Shown in pieces: positions 45,274 through 54,263 of a stretch of 64,000 nt of DNA (its first letter is position 1; every line of letters begins with the position of its first letter). This DNA is from DAIOEK01 sp963721445 (GTDB lineage: Bacteria > Chloroflexota > Anaerolineae > Anaerolineales > Anaerolineaceae), in contig CAVRIZ010000005.1 in the NCBI GenBank assembly GCA_963721445.1, forward strand, positions 620,001 through 684,000. The letters are read 5' to 3'. The notes beneath the pieces were generated by a model. That model worked only from the letters and a program-made list of their open reading frames with translations. It was not told the origin of the DNA and did not search any database. A program made the position numbers and the translations under genes.

Positions 45274-45302
45274 TTGACATAGCATAACATAATTGCTATG
45301 AT
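45274..45302 (+). promoter_or_regulatory. Consensus promoter with embedded palindromic operator for the second operon
   Basis: TTGACA (45274-45279) and TATGAT (45297-45302) are 17 bases apart, nearly the ideal sigma-70 promoter. The spacer and both boxes hold a perfect inverted repeat CATAGCA / TGCTATG (45278-45284 and 45294-45300) with a 9-base centre that includes CATAACATAA. A further TATGTTATG lies at 45228-45236. A repressor bound here would block RNA polymerase. The DeoR-type regulator of the locus is the likely one. Confidence 0.8.
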
Positions 45303-45389
45303 AATAAGGATTCTACTTATCTTCAATCAATTGACAGGTACTGTTTTTCTCATGCCTCATACCATTCAAAAAGTAAAAGGTCAGGGCAA

Positions 45390-46154
45390 ATGGAAATCAT
45401 AATCCTCGGGGCAGGAACAGCAATTCCCTCGCTTGGTTTTTCTCCTGCTTCGATTCTCCTCAGAACAAACCTATCTGAAGCCTTAATAGATATCGGTCCA
45501 GGAACACTTCAGAGAGCTGCTCAGTTTGGAGTCGAATATCTCAAAGTAGACACTATTTTTTTAAGCCATCTCCATTCTGACCACACGCTTGACCTAGTAA
45601 CCCTATTACAGGTAAATGATTCCACACCAGGCGAAGCGCGTCTGACTGATTTACAGATATATGGGTGTGCAGGTACTAAGGCATGGTATGGAAAACTAAT
45701 GGATGCCTACCCTGGTATCTCTCCTTTATCCTATTCGTTAACCATTTCGGAAAATGGTCAGTCTTCATGGTTATGGGGTGGGGTGAAAGTATCTACCGTC
45801 CTTACTGGACACACCGAATCCAGCCTGGCATATCGATTTGATGGAGCACACGGATCATTCATCTACTCTGGAGACGCAGTTTTTAGTGATGGATTGATAA
45901 ATTTCTGCCTGGATTCGGATCTTCTAGTATGTGAATGCTCATTTCCAGAAGGTTGGGCTACCCCGGATCACTTGACTTCAAATGAGGTGGGAGAACTTGC
46001 CCAGAGAGCAGGAGTAAAGCATCTTGTAATTACACATCGTTACCCGCCGGCGATAGAAAATGACATTGCAGAGCAAATAAGTAGGTACTACAACGGGAAA
46101 ATCACTTTAGCAGCGGATGGTTCATCATTTTCAGTTATGGAAAGCATGGATTAG
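45390..46154 (+). CDS. MBL-fold metallohydrolase, RNase Z-like
   Basis: This protein of 254 residues has the metallo-beta-lactamase core: LGAGTAIPSLGFSPASILLR, the zinc motif FLSHLHSDHTLDLVTLL (HxHxDH), LTGHTESSLAYRFD, a later Asp in IYSGDAVFSD and His in VITHRYPP. The order fits the RNase Z / ElaC-like branch, members of which also hydrolyse phosphodiesters or act as lactonases. First gene of the second operon; its promoter is at 45274-45302. It could be a lactonase or phosphodiesterase serving the sugar pathway; this is inferred. Confidence 0.87.
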   Translation: MEIIILGAGTAIPSLGFSPASILLRTNLSEALIDIGPGTLQRAAQFGVEYLKVDTIFLSHLHSDHTLDLVTLLQVNDSTPGEARLTDLQIYGCAGTKAWYGKLMDAYPGISPLSYSLTISENGQSSWLWGGVKVSTVLTGHTESSLAYRFDGAHGSFIYSGDAVFSDGLINFCLDSDLLVCECSFPEGWATPDHLTSNEVGELAQRAGVKHLVITHRYPPAIENDIAEQISRYYNGKITLAADGSSFSVMESMD

Positions 46155-46156
46155 AT

Positions 46157-47032
46157 ATGAGCGGTGTATCGATCACGTCTAAACAATACCATGTGAATCT
46201 TAAGAAGTTATTTCCCTGGTTGGCGTTAGTACCGCTTTTCCTATTCGGGGTCAGTTTTCAATTGATACCTGTTCTCACATTATTGAAATCCAGCTTGATC
46301 ACCAAATCAGGATTGACTTTTGAATACTTTATAAAGGGGTTCACCCCCACCATAATAAATTCCTTCGGGAATTCCTTAAAGTTATCTGCTACAACTGCCT
46401 TTTTGGGTGTCTTATTTGGCACTCTGGTCGCAATGGCGATTATTTCCTCGCCAAATAAACTCATTCGGGATGCACTCACAGCATTGGCCGATGTGACCAC
46501 AAATTTTGGAGGTGCCCCTCTAGCATTTGCCTTTATCATTACCCTTGGCTCGACCGGAGTAATCACATTAATTTTTAAAGCAATTGGAATTCATTTATAT
46601 CCACAATTCCGGATCTATTCGATCACCGGATTGACCATTGCATATCTGTATTTTCAGTTGCCACTGATGATCTTGTTGATCATTCCTTCGTTGCTCGGCT
46701 TAAAAAATGAATGGTGGGAAGCAGCGATTAATCTTGGCGCAAACACATTTAAATTCTGGTGGAACATCGGACTACCAATTCTAGCTCCTGCCCTGATGAG
46801 CAGTTTCTTACTCCTTTTTGCGAATTCATTTGGAGCCTATGCTACTGCCTGGACATTAACTGGGCCAGATGTAAATCTTGTTACAGTCCAGATTGCTGCC
46901 CTTATACGAGGAGAAGTTCAACTACAACCTGAATTAGCAGACGCATTGGCGGTTGTCTCACTGCTGATCATGTCATTATGCGTATTCGGCTATATCTGGC
47001 TATCGAATAAAACAAATCGGAGTCGCGCATGA
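46157..47032 (+). CDS. ABC transporter permease 1, spermidine/iron type (system B)
   Basis: This protein of 291 residues has six helices and the EAA loop EAAINLGANTFKFWWNIGLPILAPA. Paralogue of the permease at 33534: both have NLGA.TF.FWWNIGLPIL and LFAN.FGAYATA.TLTG. Starts two bases after the MBL-fold stop and overlaps the next gene by four bases. It belongs to a second transporter set without an ATPase of its own; the one at 35236 is the natural partner. Confidence 0.92.
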   Translation: MSGVSITSKQYHVNLKKLFPWLALVPLFLFGVSFQLIPVLTLLKSSLITKSGLTFEYFIKGFTPTIINSFGNSLKLSATTAFLGVLFGTLVAMAIISSPNKLIRDALTALADVTTNFGGAPLAFAFIITLGSTGVITLIFKAIGIHLYPQFRIYSITGLTIAYLYFQLPLMILLIIPSLLGLKNEWWEAAINLGANTFKFWWNIGLPILAPALMSSFLLLFANSFGAYATAWTLTGPDVNLVTVQIAALIRGEVQLQPELADALAVVSLLIMSLCVFGYIWLSNKTNRSRA

Positions 47033-47841
47033 GAATGCCACGTTCTGTGCGGACAACAGTTCTTGTTCTATTTCTGGCTTTCATGATCATACCAGTCATA
47101 GCTACGTTGGCATTTTCCCTATCCACCCGTTGGGATCGTTCGATCTTTCCTGAAGGCATGACTATTCAATGGTGGCAGACCGTTATGGAACGTGGAGCAT
47201 TTAGACTCACTTTAAAGAACTCCCTGATGATTTCAGTGGCAACTGCTATCTGTCTGGCAGCCCTAGTCACTCCCAGTGTTTTTTGGGCGCATGTACGAAT
47301 CCCAAAGAGCAAACCGATTTTCGAATTAATGTCTGCATTTTCTTTCGGGATCCCGGGAGTAGTTCTTGCATTGTCCCTTATCCGATTTTATTCTAAAGTT
47401 CCAATCCCATTAGTGAATACCCCAAATATATTAATAGCTGCCTGTATGGTGCTGTGTTTCCCATTTATGTATCGGCCTGTAGCAAATGCGCTTGATGCAA
47501 TCGATGTAAAAGTATTAACTGAAGCTGCCCAGAGCTTGGGCAGCGGATGGTGGACTACCTTGTTTCAAGTGATAATTCCAAATATTATGCCGGGCGTAAT
47601 CAGTGGGTCTCTCCTTGTTTTTTCTACGGTGTTTTCCGAATTTACCTTAACTAATTTGCTGGTTGGCTCCAGATTTAAGACATTTCCAATTTACCTGGTT
47701 GAATTTACCCGATTTGATGGTCGACAGGCAAGTGCGCTTGCAGTGATAAGTTTTGTTGTGGCATGGGTAACATCGTTGCTTATTTTATGGGTTGCCGGTA
47801 GAAGGGGCAAACCATCAGGCGGACCAGTAGGTGGTCATTAA
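47029..47841 (+). CDS. ABC transporter permease 2, spermidine/iron type (system B)
   Basis: This protein of 270 residues has six helices and the EAA loop EAAQSLGSGWWTTLFQVIIPNIMPGVISG. Paralogue of the gene at 34402 (STRWDR.I.PEG and FSEFTLTNLLVGSRFKTFPIYLVEFTR match). It overlaps the previous permease by four bases (ATGA), showing tight coupling. A TTG or GTG alternative start is not needed. Confidence 0.92.
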   Translation: MRMPRSVRTTVLVLFLAFMIIPVIATLAFSLSTRWDRSIFPEGMTIQWWQTVMERGAFRLTLKNSLMISVATAICLAALVTPSVFWAHVRIPKSKPIFELMSAFSFGIPGVVLALSLIRFYSKVPIPLVNTPNILIAACMVLCFPFMYRPVANALDAIDVKVLTEAAQSLGSGWWTTLFQVIIPNIMPGVISGSLLVFSTVFSEFTLTNLLVGSRFKTFPIYLVEFTRFDGRQASALAVISFVVAWVTSLLILWVAGRRGKPSGGPVGGH

Positions 47842-47936
47842 ACATCAAGATCAAAAGGAGGAAAACCAAGTATACGAAATTCGTGTCGATTTGTGATCAA
47901 ACGTTTCCATCTACCTACTTTAGGAGGAGAAATACA

Positions 47937-49097
47937 ATGAAAAAATCAATCTACCTTGTTATTACTACGGTCATGGTTGTAACCCTTCTTATGGGTTGTG
48001 CAACACCTGCCGCTCCAACCGCTGCTCCTGTTGCTCCACCAGCAACGGAAGCACCCGCTGCACCTCCGCCCACAAAGGCGCCAGAACCAACAATTCCGCC
48101 GGTTCCAACAAAATCCGAATATGATGTGATGATGGAAGCGGCCAAGGCGGAAGGACAGGTCATTAGCTATGGCATGTCAGATGACTGGGTCAATCTGGGA
48201 AATATCTGGAAAGCAATAGAATCCAAATATGGCGTCGTTCATACAGATACCGATATGACCAGTGCCGAACAAATTACAAGATTATTGGCTGAAAAAGATG
48301 CTCCTGTAATGGATGTGGCAGATATTGGTTTTGATTTCCTTGGAACCCTTGTTGAAAACAACCTTGCAATGGAATTTCGAAATTCTAATTGGGACAAGAT
48401 CCCGACAGAACGGAAAGACCCGAATGGTAAATGGGCCGTTGGCTATTGGGGAGCGATCGCGTTCCTGGTTAACAAGGATTTGGTTCCAAACGCCCCCAAG
48501 ACATGGGACGACCTCCTCAAACCGGAATACAAAGATATGGTTTGCAGTAGGGATCCACGTATTTCATCTTATGCGACTGGTGCGGTATTAGCTGCTGCAT
48601 ATGCCAAGGGTGGTGGAGAGGATAATGTTCAACCGGGTTTGGATCTTTTCAAAAAACTGCGGGATAGCAAGAACTGGCGAGAGGGAGTTGTTCTGAATGT
48701 ATCCTCCGTTCAGAAGGGTGAATGCCCGATCTCGATCGTCTATGACTTTGATGGATTTGCTAAACGCGATGCGACTGGCTTAAATCTGGAAGTCATTATT
48801 CCACAAGACGGAACCTTTGGAATGTTGTTCGCAGAATACATCAGTACATTAGCCCCTCACCCGAATGCGGCTAAACTTGCGAATGATTTCTTGTTCTCAG
48901 ATGAAGGTCAGATTATGCTCGCGACTGGATACGCTCATCCGGGTAGGACAGATGTGGTCTTACCTGCTGAGGTTTCAAGTAAATTGTTACCAGAATCCGC
49001 TTATCCGAATCTTCATTTCCCATCGAATCCTGCTAACTTTACTAAAGCGAAAGATGCAATTGTAGCAGGCTGGGACAAGATAGTCGGCGGACAATAG
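47937..49097 (+). CDS. ABC transporter substrate-binding lipoprotein, iron/spermidine type (system B)
   Basis: This protein of 386 residues has lipobox LLMGC (Cys21), an Ala/Pro/Thr-rich linker of about 40 residues and a domain like the system A protein: ISYGMSDDWVNLGNIWKAIESKYG, YWGAIAFLVNKDLV, KPEYKDMVCSRDPRISSY. Paralogue of the 37923 product. The ATG at 47937 has TAGGAGGAGA in front; a GTG 54 bases upstream is not used. A second AAGGAGG at about 47856 has no start codon after it. It is the last gene of the second operon, before a strong terminator. It may bind a ligand related to but different from the system A ligand. Confidence 0.92.
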   Translation: MKKSIYLVITTVMVVTLLMGCATPAAPTAAPVAPPATEAPAAPPPTKAPEPTIPPVPTKSEYDVMMEAAKAEGQVISYGMSDDWVNLGNIWKAIESKYGVVHTDTDMTSAEQITRLLAEKDAPVMDVADIGFDFLGTLVENNLAMEFRNSNWDKIPTERKDPNGKWAVGYWGAIAFLVNKDLVPNAPKTWDDLLKPEYKDMVCSRDPRISSYATGAVLAAAYAKGGGEDNVQPGLDLFKKLRDSKNWREGVVLNVSSVQKGECPISIVYDFDGFAKRDATGLNLEVIIPQDGTFGMLFAEYISTLAPHPNAAKLANDFLFSDEGQIMLATGYAHPGRTDVVLPAEVSSKLLPESAYPNLHFPSNPANFTKAKDAIVAGWDKIVGGQ

Positions 49098-49500
49098 AAA
49101 ACTACTACAACGGATGAGTAAGAGGCGGAGATTCATTCCGCCTCTTACTTATTCTCAGGTAATCACTCAAACACGTCATCCCGGGTAATTATCTTTGTGG
49201 GGTGGATATTATTTGATTATTGACCTCTATCAAGCATTTGGCACACGGTCAAGCGTTTTTCTTCACGGGAGAGGGATTCAGATTTCCTCCCTCTACTGCA
49301 AATTGAATATTATGAAATAAGTAAACATCCCGATTATATAACGCCAGTCAAATGTACTATATTTAAATGTGGCGGATATAGCACGTGGTGGAAGTGTATT
49401 CGGGATTGCTTAGGTACTAATCTATGGATTCACTTGAGATACTTACTCTTCGCAATATTCAAAATAGTTAGGGTGGTAATTATCATCACTGACTTCCGGA
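49098..49500. other. Intergenic region between the sugar locus and the c-di-GMP genes
   Basis: 403 bases. It holds the terminator at 49117-49153; the rest is AT-rich with no ORF or hairpin I can support. Confidence 0.6.
49117..49153 (+). terminator. Rho-independent terminator of the second sugar operon
   Basis: A 13-bp perfect stem AGTAAGAGGCGGA / TCCGCCTCTTACT with a 7-base loop and a short T-rich tail (TATTCT). Ends the MBL-permease-binding-protein operon. Confidence 0.9.
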
Positions 49501-52158
49501 TTACTGAGTGGCTGTGTTTCGGAGTTCTTTTTTGATTTGTTTCTGGAGATACATCTGACTATCTGCCTGTGAGATCAATTCACTCAACGTGCAGGGGTTG
49601 TTAGGATCGTAGCGTGTAATACCAATGCTGAGGGATAGATCAAAAGCCTTATTTTCATCCTGATTGCGTTCATCAAGAGCTTCCTGAATTCGGTCTGTGA
49701 GGATCTGGGCCGCTTCCAGGGAGACATCTAACGCCAAAGCAACGAATTCATCTCCACCAATTCGGGCAAGGATATCGACATTACGGAAGTTCTCTTTTAA
49801 GATGATGGAGACCTCCTTTAGTGCCAGATCTCCATAGGCGTGTCCGAGGGTGTCATTGATTCTCTTTAAGTTGTCGACATCACCAAAGAATAAAAGCATC
49901 GCTTTCTTTTCACGTTGGGCAAGCTTCAGTTCCTGTTCTGCCAGTAAGTTAAAACCGCGCCGGTTATGCAGTCCGGTAAGTTCATCCATCAATGACAGAT
50001 TGTGGATCTCTTCTTCCAGCCGCTTACGTTCAATTGCCTGCGTCACCTGGGTGGAGATAAATTCTAATAGATGCAGGTCCGTCTCCTGGAAATGAATCCC
50101 CTTGGTATAACTTTGAACAGCCATGATCCCGATTATGTGTCCATCCGTTTTCAACGGTACTCCGAGCCAATCCACACTCGGAGTCCCTTCCGCTTCCACT
50201 TCGCCCTGTTGGATGAGCCTGTCATAGACCTCGCGCGATGCCCATAAGGATCTTCCAGTCTTTATCACATATCCAGTCAGACCTTTCGATCGTTCTGGCT
50301 CAGAAGGCTGGACGTCATATTGATCGATGTAATAGGGAAAACTGACCAATTCATTTGAGGGGTCGTAGAGTGCGATAAAGAAATTTTCGGCTGGTAATAA
50401 TTCTCGCATGATGGCATGGATTGATACATAGAATGCATCGAGCCCATCACTTGTCATTGCCGCTTGAGAGATCCTAAACGTTGCGTTCTCGATAAGCTCA
50501 GATCGTTTACGTTCAGTAATATCTTCGATCATACACAGGTGTCGTAAATGCGCTTTATCATCTACATAGATCGGAGCCACGGTCATCTTGATCCAAACGG
50601 TGGAACCGTCAGGGTGAAGATACCGCTTCTCCATCTGAAACCCGGGTATCTTTCCTGAATTCAATAAAGCCATATTCTCCAGATCTTTTTGGAGATCATC
50701 CGGGTGAGTGATGCTCATCCAATCGATGGCTAAAACGTCTTCCACAGTTCTGCCGGCGATATTGGCATATTTGGGATTTACTTCATAAGATCGCCCTGTC
50801 ATCGAATCAACCAGAGCAATTCCCATCGGCGCTTCTTTGAACAGCTTTTTAAATCGTTCTTCGCTTCCCCGAAGGGCTTCTTCTGCCTGCTTGCGCGCCG
50901 TAATATCCTGAACCACTGCAATATGTACAAAATCAGACGAATCTTCCCCCTCCTTCCAAAGGGGGGAGACTGTAAGTTCACCCCATACCTTCTCCCCATT
51001 CTTGCGGATATATCTTTTCTCGATAGCAAATTCCCGGAGCTTTCCGGCAAAAAGAAGAGCATTATTATCAATATTCTCTTGAACATAGTCTGGATCAGTT
51101 ACATCCTGGAAGGATAAATTTATCATCTCTTCTTTTGTGTATCCGAGGAAATCACAATACTTTTTATTAATATCCAGATAGTGACCGGTTTTAGTATCAA
51201 TCAGCGCCACCCCAACCGCTGCTTGCTCAAATAACATTCGGAAACGCATTTCGCTTTGTTTGAGTGTGTTCTCCGCTTTCAGGCGCGCCTGATTACCTCG
51301 ATCAACTTCTGCACTGATGGTATGAGATATATAGAAAATGATGAGAACGGAGATCACACTTGCTAAAATCACTGCCACGGTTACTCTAAGTGCCGGATTG
51401 ACACTTACCAGGTCATGAGAGGTGCTGAGATAGCCTTGGACAATTACAATAATTATTGATGCTGGGATAAATGTCCGCATCAATCTCGCCTTTATCGAAT
51501 TGCCAACGAACATTCTCATTGGCCAACAAGCTGGTCCGGCAGTAAACAGAATGAATATGCTGAGGAACAGGAACGAAAGCGCTGTAGTAAGCGCCACCGG
51601 GATAAATGTACCGCCATAGAAAAACGGTGATCCTAATAAGTAACCCAGACAATTTATTCCACTCAGGGTGAATACAACCAAAGATAGGATCGCTGATACA
51701 GATCTTCTGGACATATTTGGTTCAGGCCTGACAAGCAGAAAATAAGCCGGAATTGTCAGGCAAAAACCAAGGGCAGTCAGAGGAGACATACGACCGGATG
51801 AGACTTGACCAAATAAAGGAGGATTTGGGAAAAACAATTTCTGGAGGTCAGGGCCGAGTCCTGTTAGGTATCTGAACCCAAGGATGAGAACCAGAACGAA
51901 CATCCCCACCAGGGTTGCCCGGACGAAAGCACTGATCACAGGCCGATTGTTGGATACTCTTTGGACCAGCCATAAGATACACAACACCAAAAAAAACAAC
52001 GCCGTAACGGGCGCCATCGGTATGTTTTCGGCGCCCAGAGAAGCAAGGATGGGTGTAGTGGTCAACCATCCAATGCTTGCGAACAAACTAATACCCGCCA
52101 CAATAGCTAAGCAGATTGACGCGTTGTTTTTATACGTGGATAATGTATCTTGATTCAT
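49501..52158 (-). CDS. Membrane PAS-PAS-GAF-GGDEF diguanylate cyclase
   Basis: This protein of 885 residues has about eight N-terminal helices (up to about residue 285), then PAS domains (FRMLFEQAAVGVALIDTKTGH; FKKLFKEAPMGIALVDS), a GAF domain, and a GGDEF domain with IGGDEFVALAL. The inhibitory I-site RxxD (RNVD) sits five residues before GGDEF, so product inhibition is expected. No EAL domain follows. It makes cyclic di-GMP in response to redox, light or small-molecule signals not readable here. It starts five bases after the HD-GYP gene stop, so both are in one operon. Confidence 0.95.
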   Translation of the reverse strand: MNQDTLSTYKNNASICLAIVAGISLFASIGWLTTTPILASLGAENIPMAPVTALFFLVLCILWLVQRVSNNRPVISAFVRATLVGMFVLVLILGFRYLTGLGPDLQKLFFPNPPLFGQVSSGRMSPLTALGFCLTIPAYFLLVRPEPNMSRRSVSAILSLVVFTLSGINCLGYLLGSPFFYGGTFIPVALTTALSFLFLSIFILFTAGPACWPMRMFVGNSIKARLMRTFIPASIIIVIVQGYLSTSHDLVSVNPALRVTVAVILASVISVLIIFYISHTISAEVDRGNQARLKAENTLKQSEMRFRMLFEQAAVGVALIDTKTGHYLDINKKYCDFLGYTKEEMINLSFQDVTDPDYVQENIDNNALLFAGKLREFAIEKRYIRKNGEKVWGELTVSPLWKEGEDSSDFVHIAVVQDITARKQAEEALRGSEERFKKLFKEAPMGIALVDSMTGRSYEVNPKYANIAGRTVEDVLAIDWMSITHPDDLQKDLENMALLNSGKIPGFQMEKRYLHPDGSTVWIKMTVAPIYVDDKAHLRHLCMIEDITERKRSELIENATFRISQAAMTSDGLDAFYVSIHAIMRELLPAENFFIALYDPSNELVSFPYYIDQYDVQPSEPERSKGLTGYVIKTGRSLWASREVYDRLIQQGEVEAEGTPSVDWLGVPLKTDGHIIGIMAVQSYTKGIHFQETDLHLLEFISTQVTQAIERKRLEEEIHNLSLMDELTGLHNRRGFNLLAEQELKLAQREKKAMLLFFGDVDNLKRINDTLGHAYGDLALKEVSIILKENFRNVDILARIGGDEFVALALDVSLEAAQILTDRIQEALDERNQDENKAFDLSLSIGITRYDPNNPCTLSELISQADSQMYLQKQIKKELRNTATQ

Positions 52159-52163
52159 GACAC

Positions 52164-54263
52164 TTATTTATGTATCTCTGATAGGAATTTTTCCACTACC
52201 TGGGGATCAAAATGAGTTCCGGAACTGGATTTGATTAATTCTATCACTTTATCCTGCAGCCAGGCTTTTCGGTAAGGACGGTCTGAGCCTAATGCATCCC
52301 AAACATCTGCTACAGCAAAAATGCGTGCAGATAAGGGAATTTGTGTGCCTTTCAATCCTTTGGGGTACCCGGTACCATCCCATCTCTCATGGTGGGAATA
52401 GGGAATATCCAGTGCCTGACGAAGATAGCGTATGGGTGAAAGCATATCGAATGCAAATGTCGGATGCTTTTTCATCTTCTCCCATTCTTCATCGGTTAGA
52501 GGACCAGGTTTGAGTAGGATTTCATCTGGTATTCCCATTTTTCCGATATCGTGTAAAAGCGCTCCCCAACGAATTTGTTTCATATCCATATCGGTTAATT
52601 CAAAGGAACTCGCCAGCTTCACAGTCATGTCAGTAACCCGCAGCGTATGTCCTTCTGTCTCTTTGTCACGCAAGTCCAGGGCACGCGACCATCCTTCTAT
52701 CGTGGCATCATATGCGAGGACGAGTTCCTGGTTGGAGCGCTGCAATCCCTCATATAAAGTGGCATTTTCAATGGCAATGGCAGCCTGCCCTGCTAACGCC
52801 TGAAGGAACTCGAACCATTCGGTATCAGGATCGAGTGTGGTTCGATGAAATATTTCCAGAACACCCTTGACCTGCCCTTTATTTATTAAAGGTACCCCAT
52901 AATAACAAACGAAGTCATCTTCATCTGCAATAGTTGACAATAAACGAGTGTCAGGTTCAGTTTTTAAATTAGGAATTTGGACCAGTTTTCGCTCCAATGC
53001 CGCACGGCCAGCATAACTCTCACCCAGGCGTAAATACGTTTTTTTGACTGCTTTTGAACGAAAGCCCTGCATTGCAGCAAGTTCCAGCGTTTTTGTATAG
53101 GGATCCAATAACAAAATATCAGCTGCGTTAATAGCAAGTTCCTTTATTGCTTGGGTGAGTATTTCCGAAAGACTTAGTTTTATATCAAAATTCGAGGAAA
53201 TTGTTCGTTCTATCTCGCTTAATGATGTTAAATGATCGAGCTGCCTTTGGATCCTTGCCTCTGCTTGAATTGATTTGGTTATGTCGCGGTAATTCAGGAC
53301 AATTGCATTTACGCTTGCCTCGGATAGCAAATTCGTAGCGACCATTTCTATCCACAACCAGGATTCATTTTTATGGTGTACACGGAAAATGCAGTTAATT
53401 CGATTGCCTGGTATTCCTACAAGTTCCTTGTAAAGGTCCATTATCCTGGGTAAATCATCGGGGTGGATTAGCGAAAAAACATTTCGGCCGATCCAATCTT
53501 CAGGGCCGTAGCCCAACATCCCTGGTGCAGCCGGGCTATCATATAGGGTAATTCCATTGGCATCCAACAATGTGATGGCATCCACGTTATTCTCGACCAG
53601 AGCGCGAAAACGATTCTCACTTTCGTACAAAGCCTGCTCTGTACGGTTCTGGATCTCATACATATTCAATAACTCATTTCGTGATTGTTCGGATGATGAC
53701 GAGAGATCGTGAGTTATTTTTTCAGATGCGGTAATCTCCTCTACCATTTTCCCTTTGGTCAAATCGGTGACCACAAGAGCGAAGGAGATAGACAGTTTAT
53801 TGATGGGTAGCTTGCTCACCGAAAGGGATATCGGTACCAGTGTTCCATCACTGGCGGTAACAGTAAGTTGATCGCGGAGATTTTCTCCAGTCTTTTTTCG
53901 CAACAATGAATTAAAGGTCTGCAAATCGTTGGGCGCAATCCACGTTTGAATAGTAGATCCGATCACTTTTTCTTTGGTAGTCTTGAGCATTTCCGCAAAG
54001 CAACGATTTGCATACATTATTTCCCCATCGATCGTCAGGGTCAGGACGCCTTGGTCCATATTATCGATGAGCATCTCATAGCCTCGATCAGTACTCACAC
54101 GAGGTTTTATCTTCCCATAATCATCACCTAGACTATCAGTCGATTCTCCCTTGCGTTTTTGAATATCTCGTAATGTCCGCTTAGCAACTTTTAGGAGCGC
54201 TTCCAGATTGGCGTTTTCAGCGATTAATTGTTTTTGCGTTTTAAGAACGGTTTTTATGGACAT
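52164..54263 (-). CDS. PAS-PAS-GAF HD-GYP phosphodiesterase
   Basis: This soluble protein of 699 residues has an N-terminal coiled start, PAS domains (LIDNMDQGVLTLTIDGEIMYANRCF; FRALVENNVDAITLLDANG), a GAF domain (about 340-490) and a C-terminal HD-GYP domain with LLHDIGKMGIPDEIL, HHERWDGTGYPKGLKG and ARIFAVADVWDALGSDRPYR. The full HD and GYP motifs predict cyclic di-GMP hydrolysis. It precedes the diguanylate cyclase by five bases, so synthesis and breakdown of the messenger are made from one transcript. ATG 54263 is used; the ribosome site is weak. Confidence 0.93.
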   Translation of the reverse strand: MSIKTVLKTQKQLIAENANLEALLKVAKRTLRDIQKRKGESTDSLGDDYGKIKPRVSTDRGYEMLIDNMDQGVLTLTIDGEIMYANRCFAEMLKTTKEKVIGSTIQTWIAPNDLQTFNSLLRKKTGENLRDQLTVTASDGTLVPISLSVSKLPINKLSISFALVVTDLTKGKMVEEITASEKITHDLSSSSEQSRNELLNMYEIQNRTEQALYESENRFRALVENNVDAITLLDANGITLYDSPAAPGMLGYGPEDWIGRNVFSLIHPDDLPRIMDLYKELVGIPGNRINCIFRVHHKNESWLWIEMVATNLLSEASVNAIVLNYRDITKSIQAEARIQRQLDHLTSLSEIERTISSNFDIKLSLSEILTQAIKELAINAADILLLDPYTKTLELAAMQGFRSKAVKKTYLRLGESYAGRAALERKLVQIPNLKTEPDTRLLSTIADEDDFVCYYGVPLINKGQVKGVLEIFHRTTLDPDTEWFEFLQALAGQAAIAIENATLYEGLQRSNQELVLAYDATIEGWSRALDLRDKETEGHTLRVTDMTVKLASSFELTDMDMKQIRWGALLHDIGKMGIPDEILLKPGPLTDEEWEKMKKHPTFAFDMLSPIRYLRQALDIPYSHHERWDGTGYPKGLKGTQIPLSARIFAVADVWDALGSDRPYRKAWLQDKVIELIKSSSGTHFDPQVVEKFLSEIHK

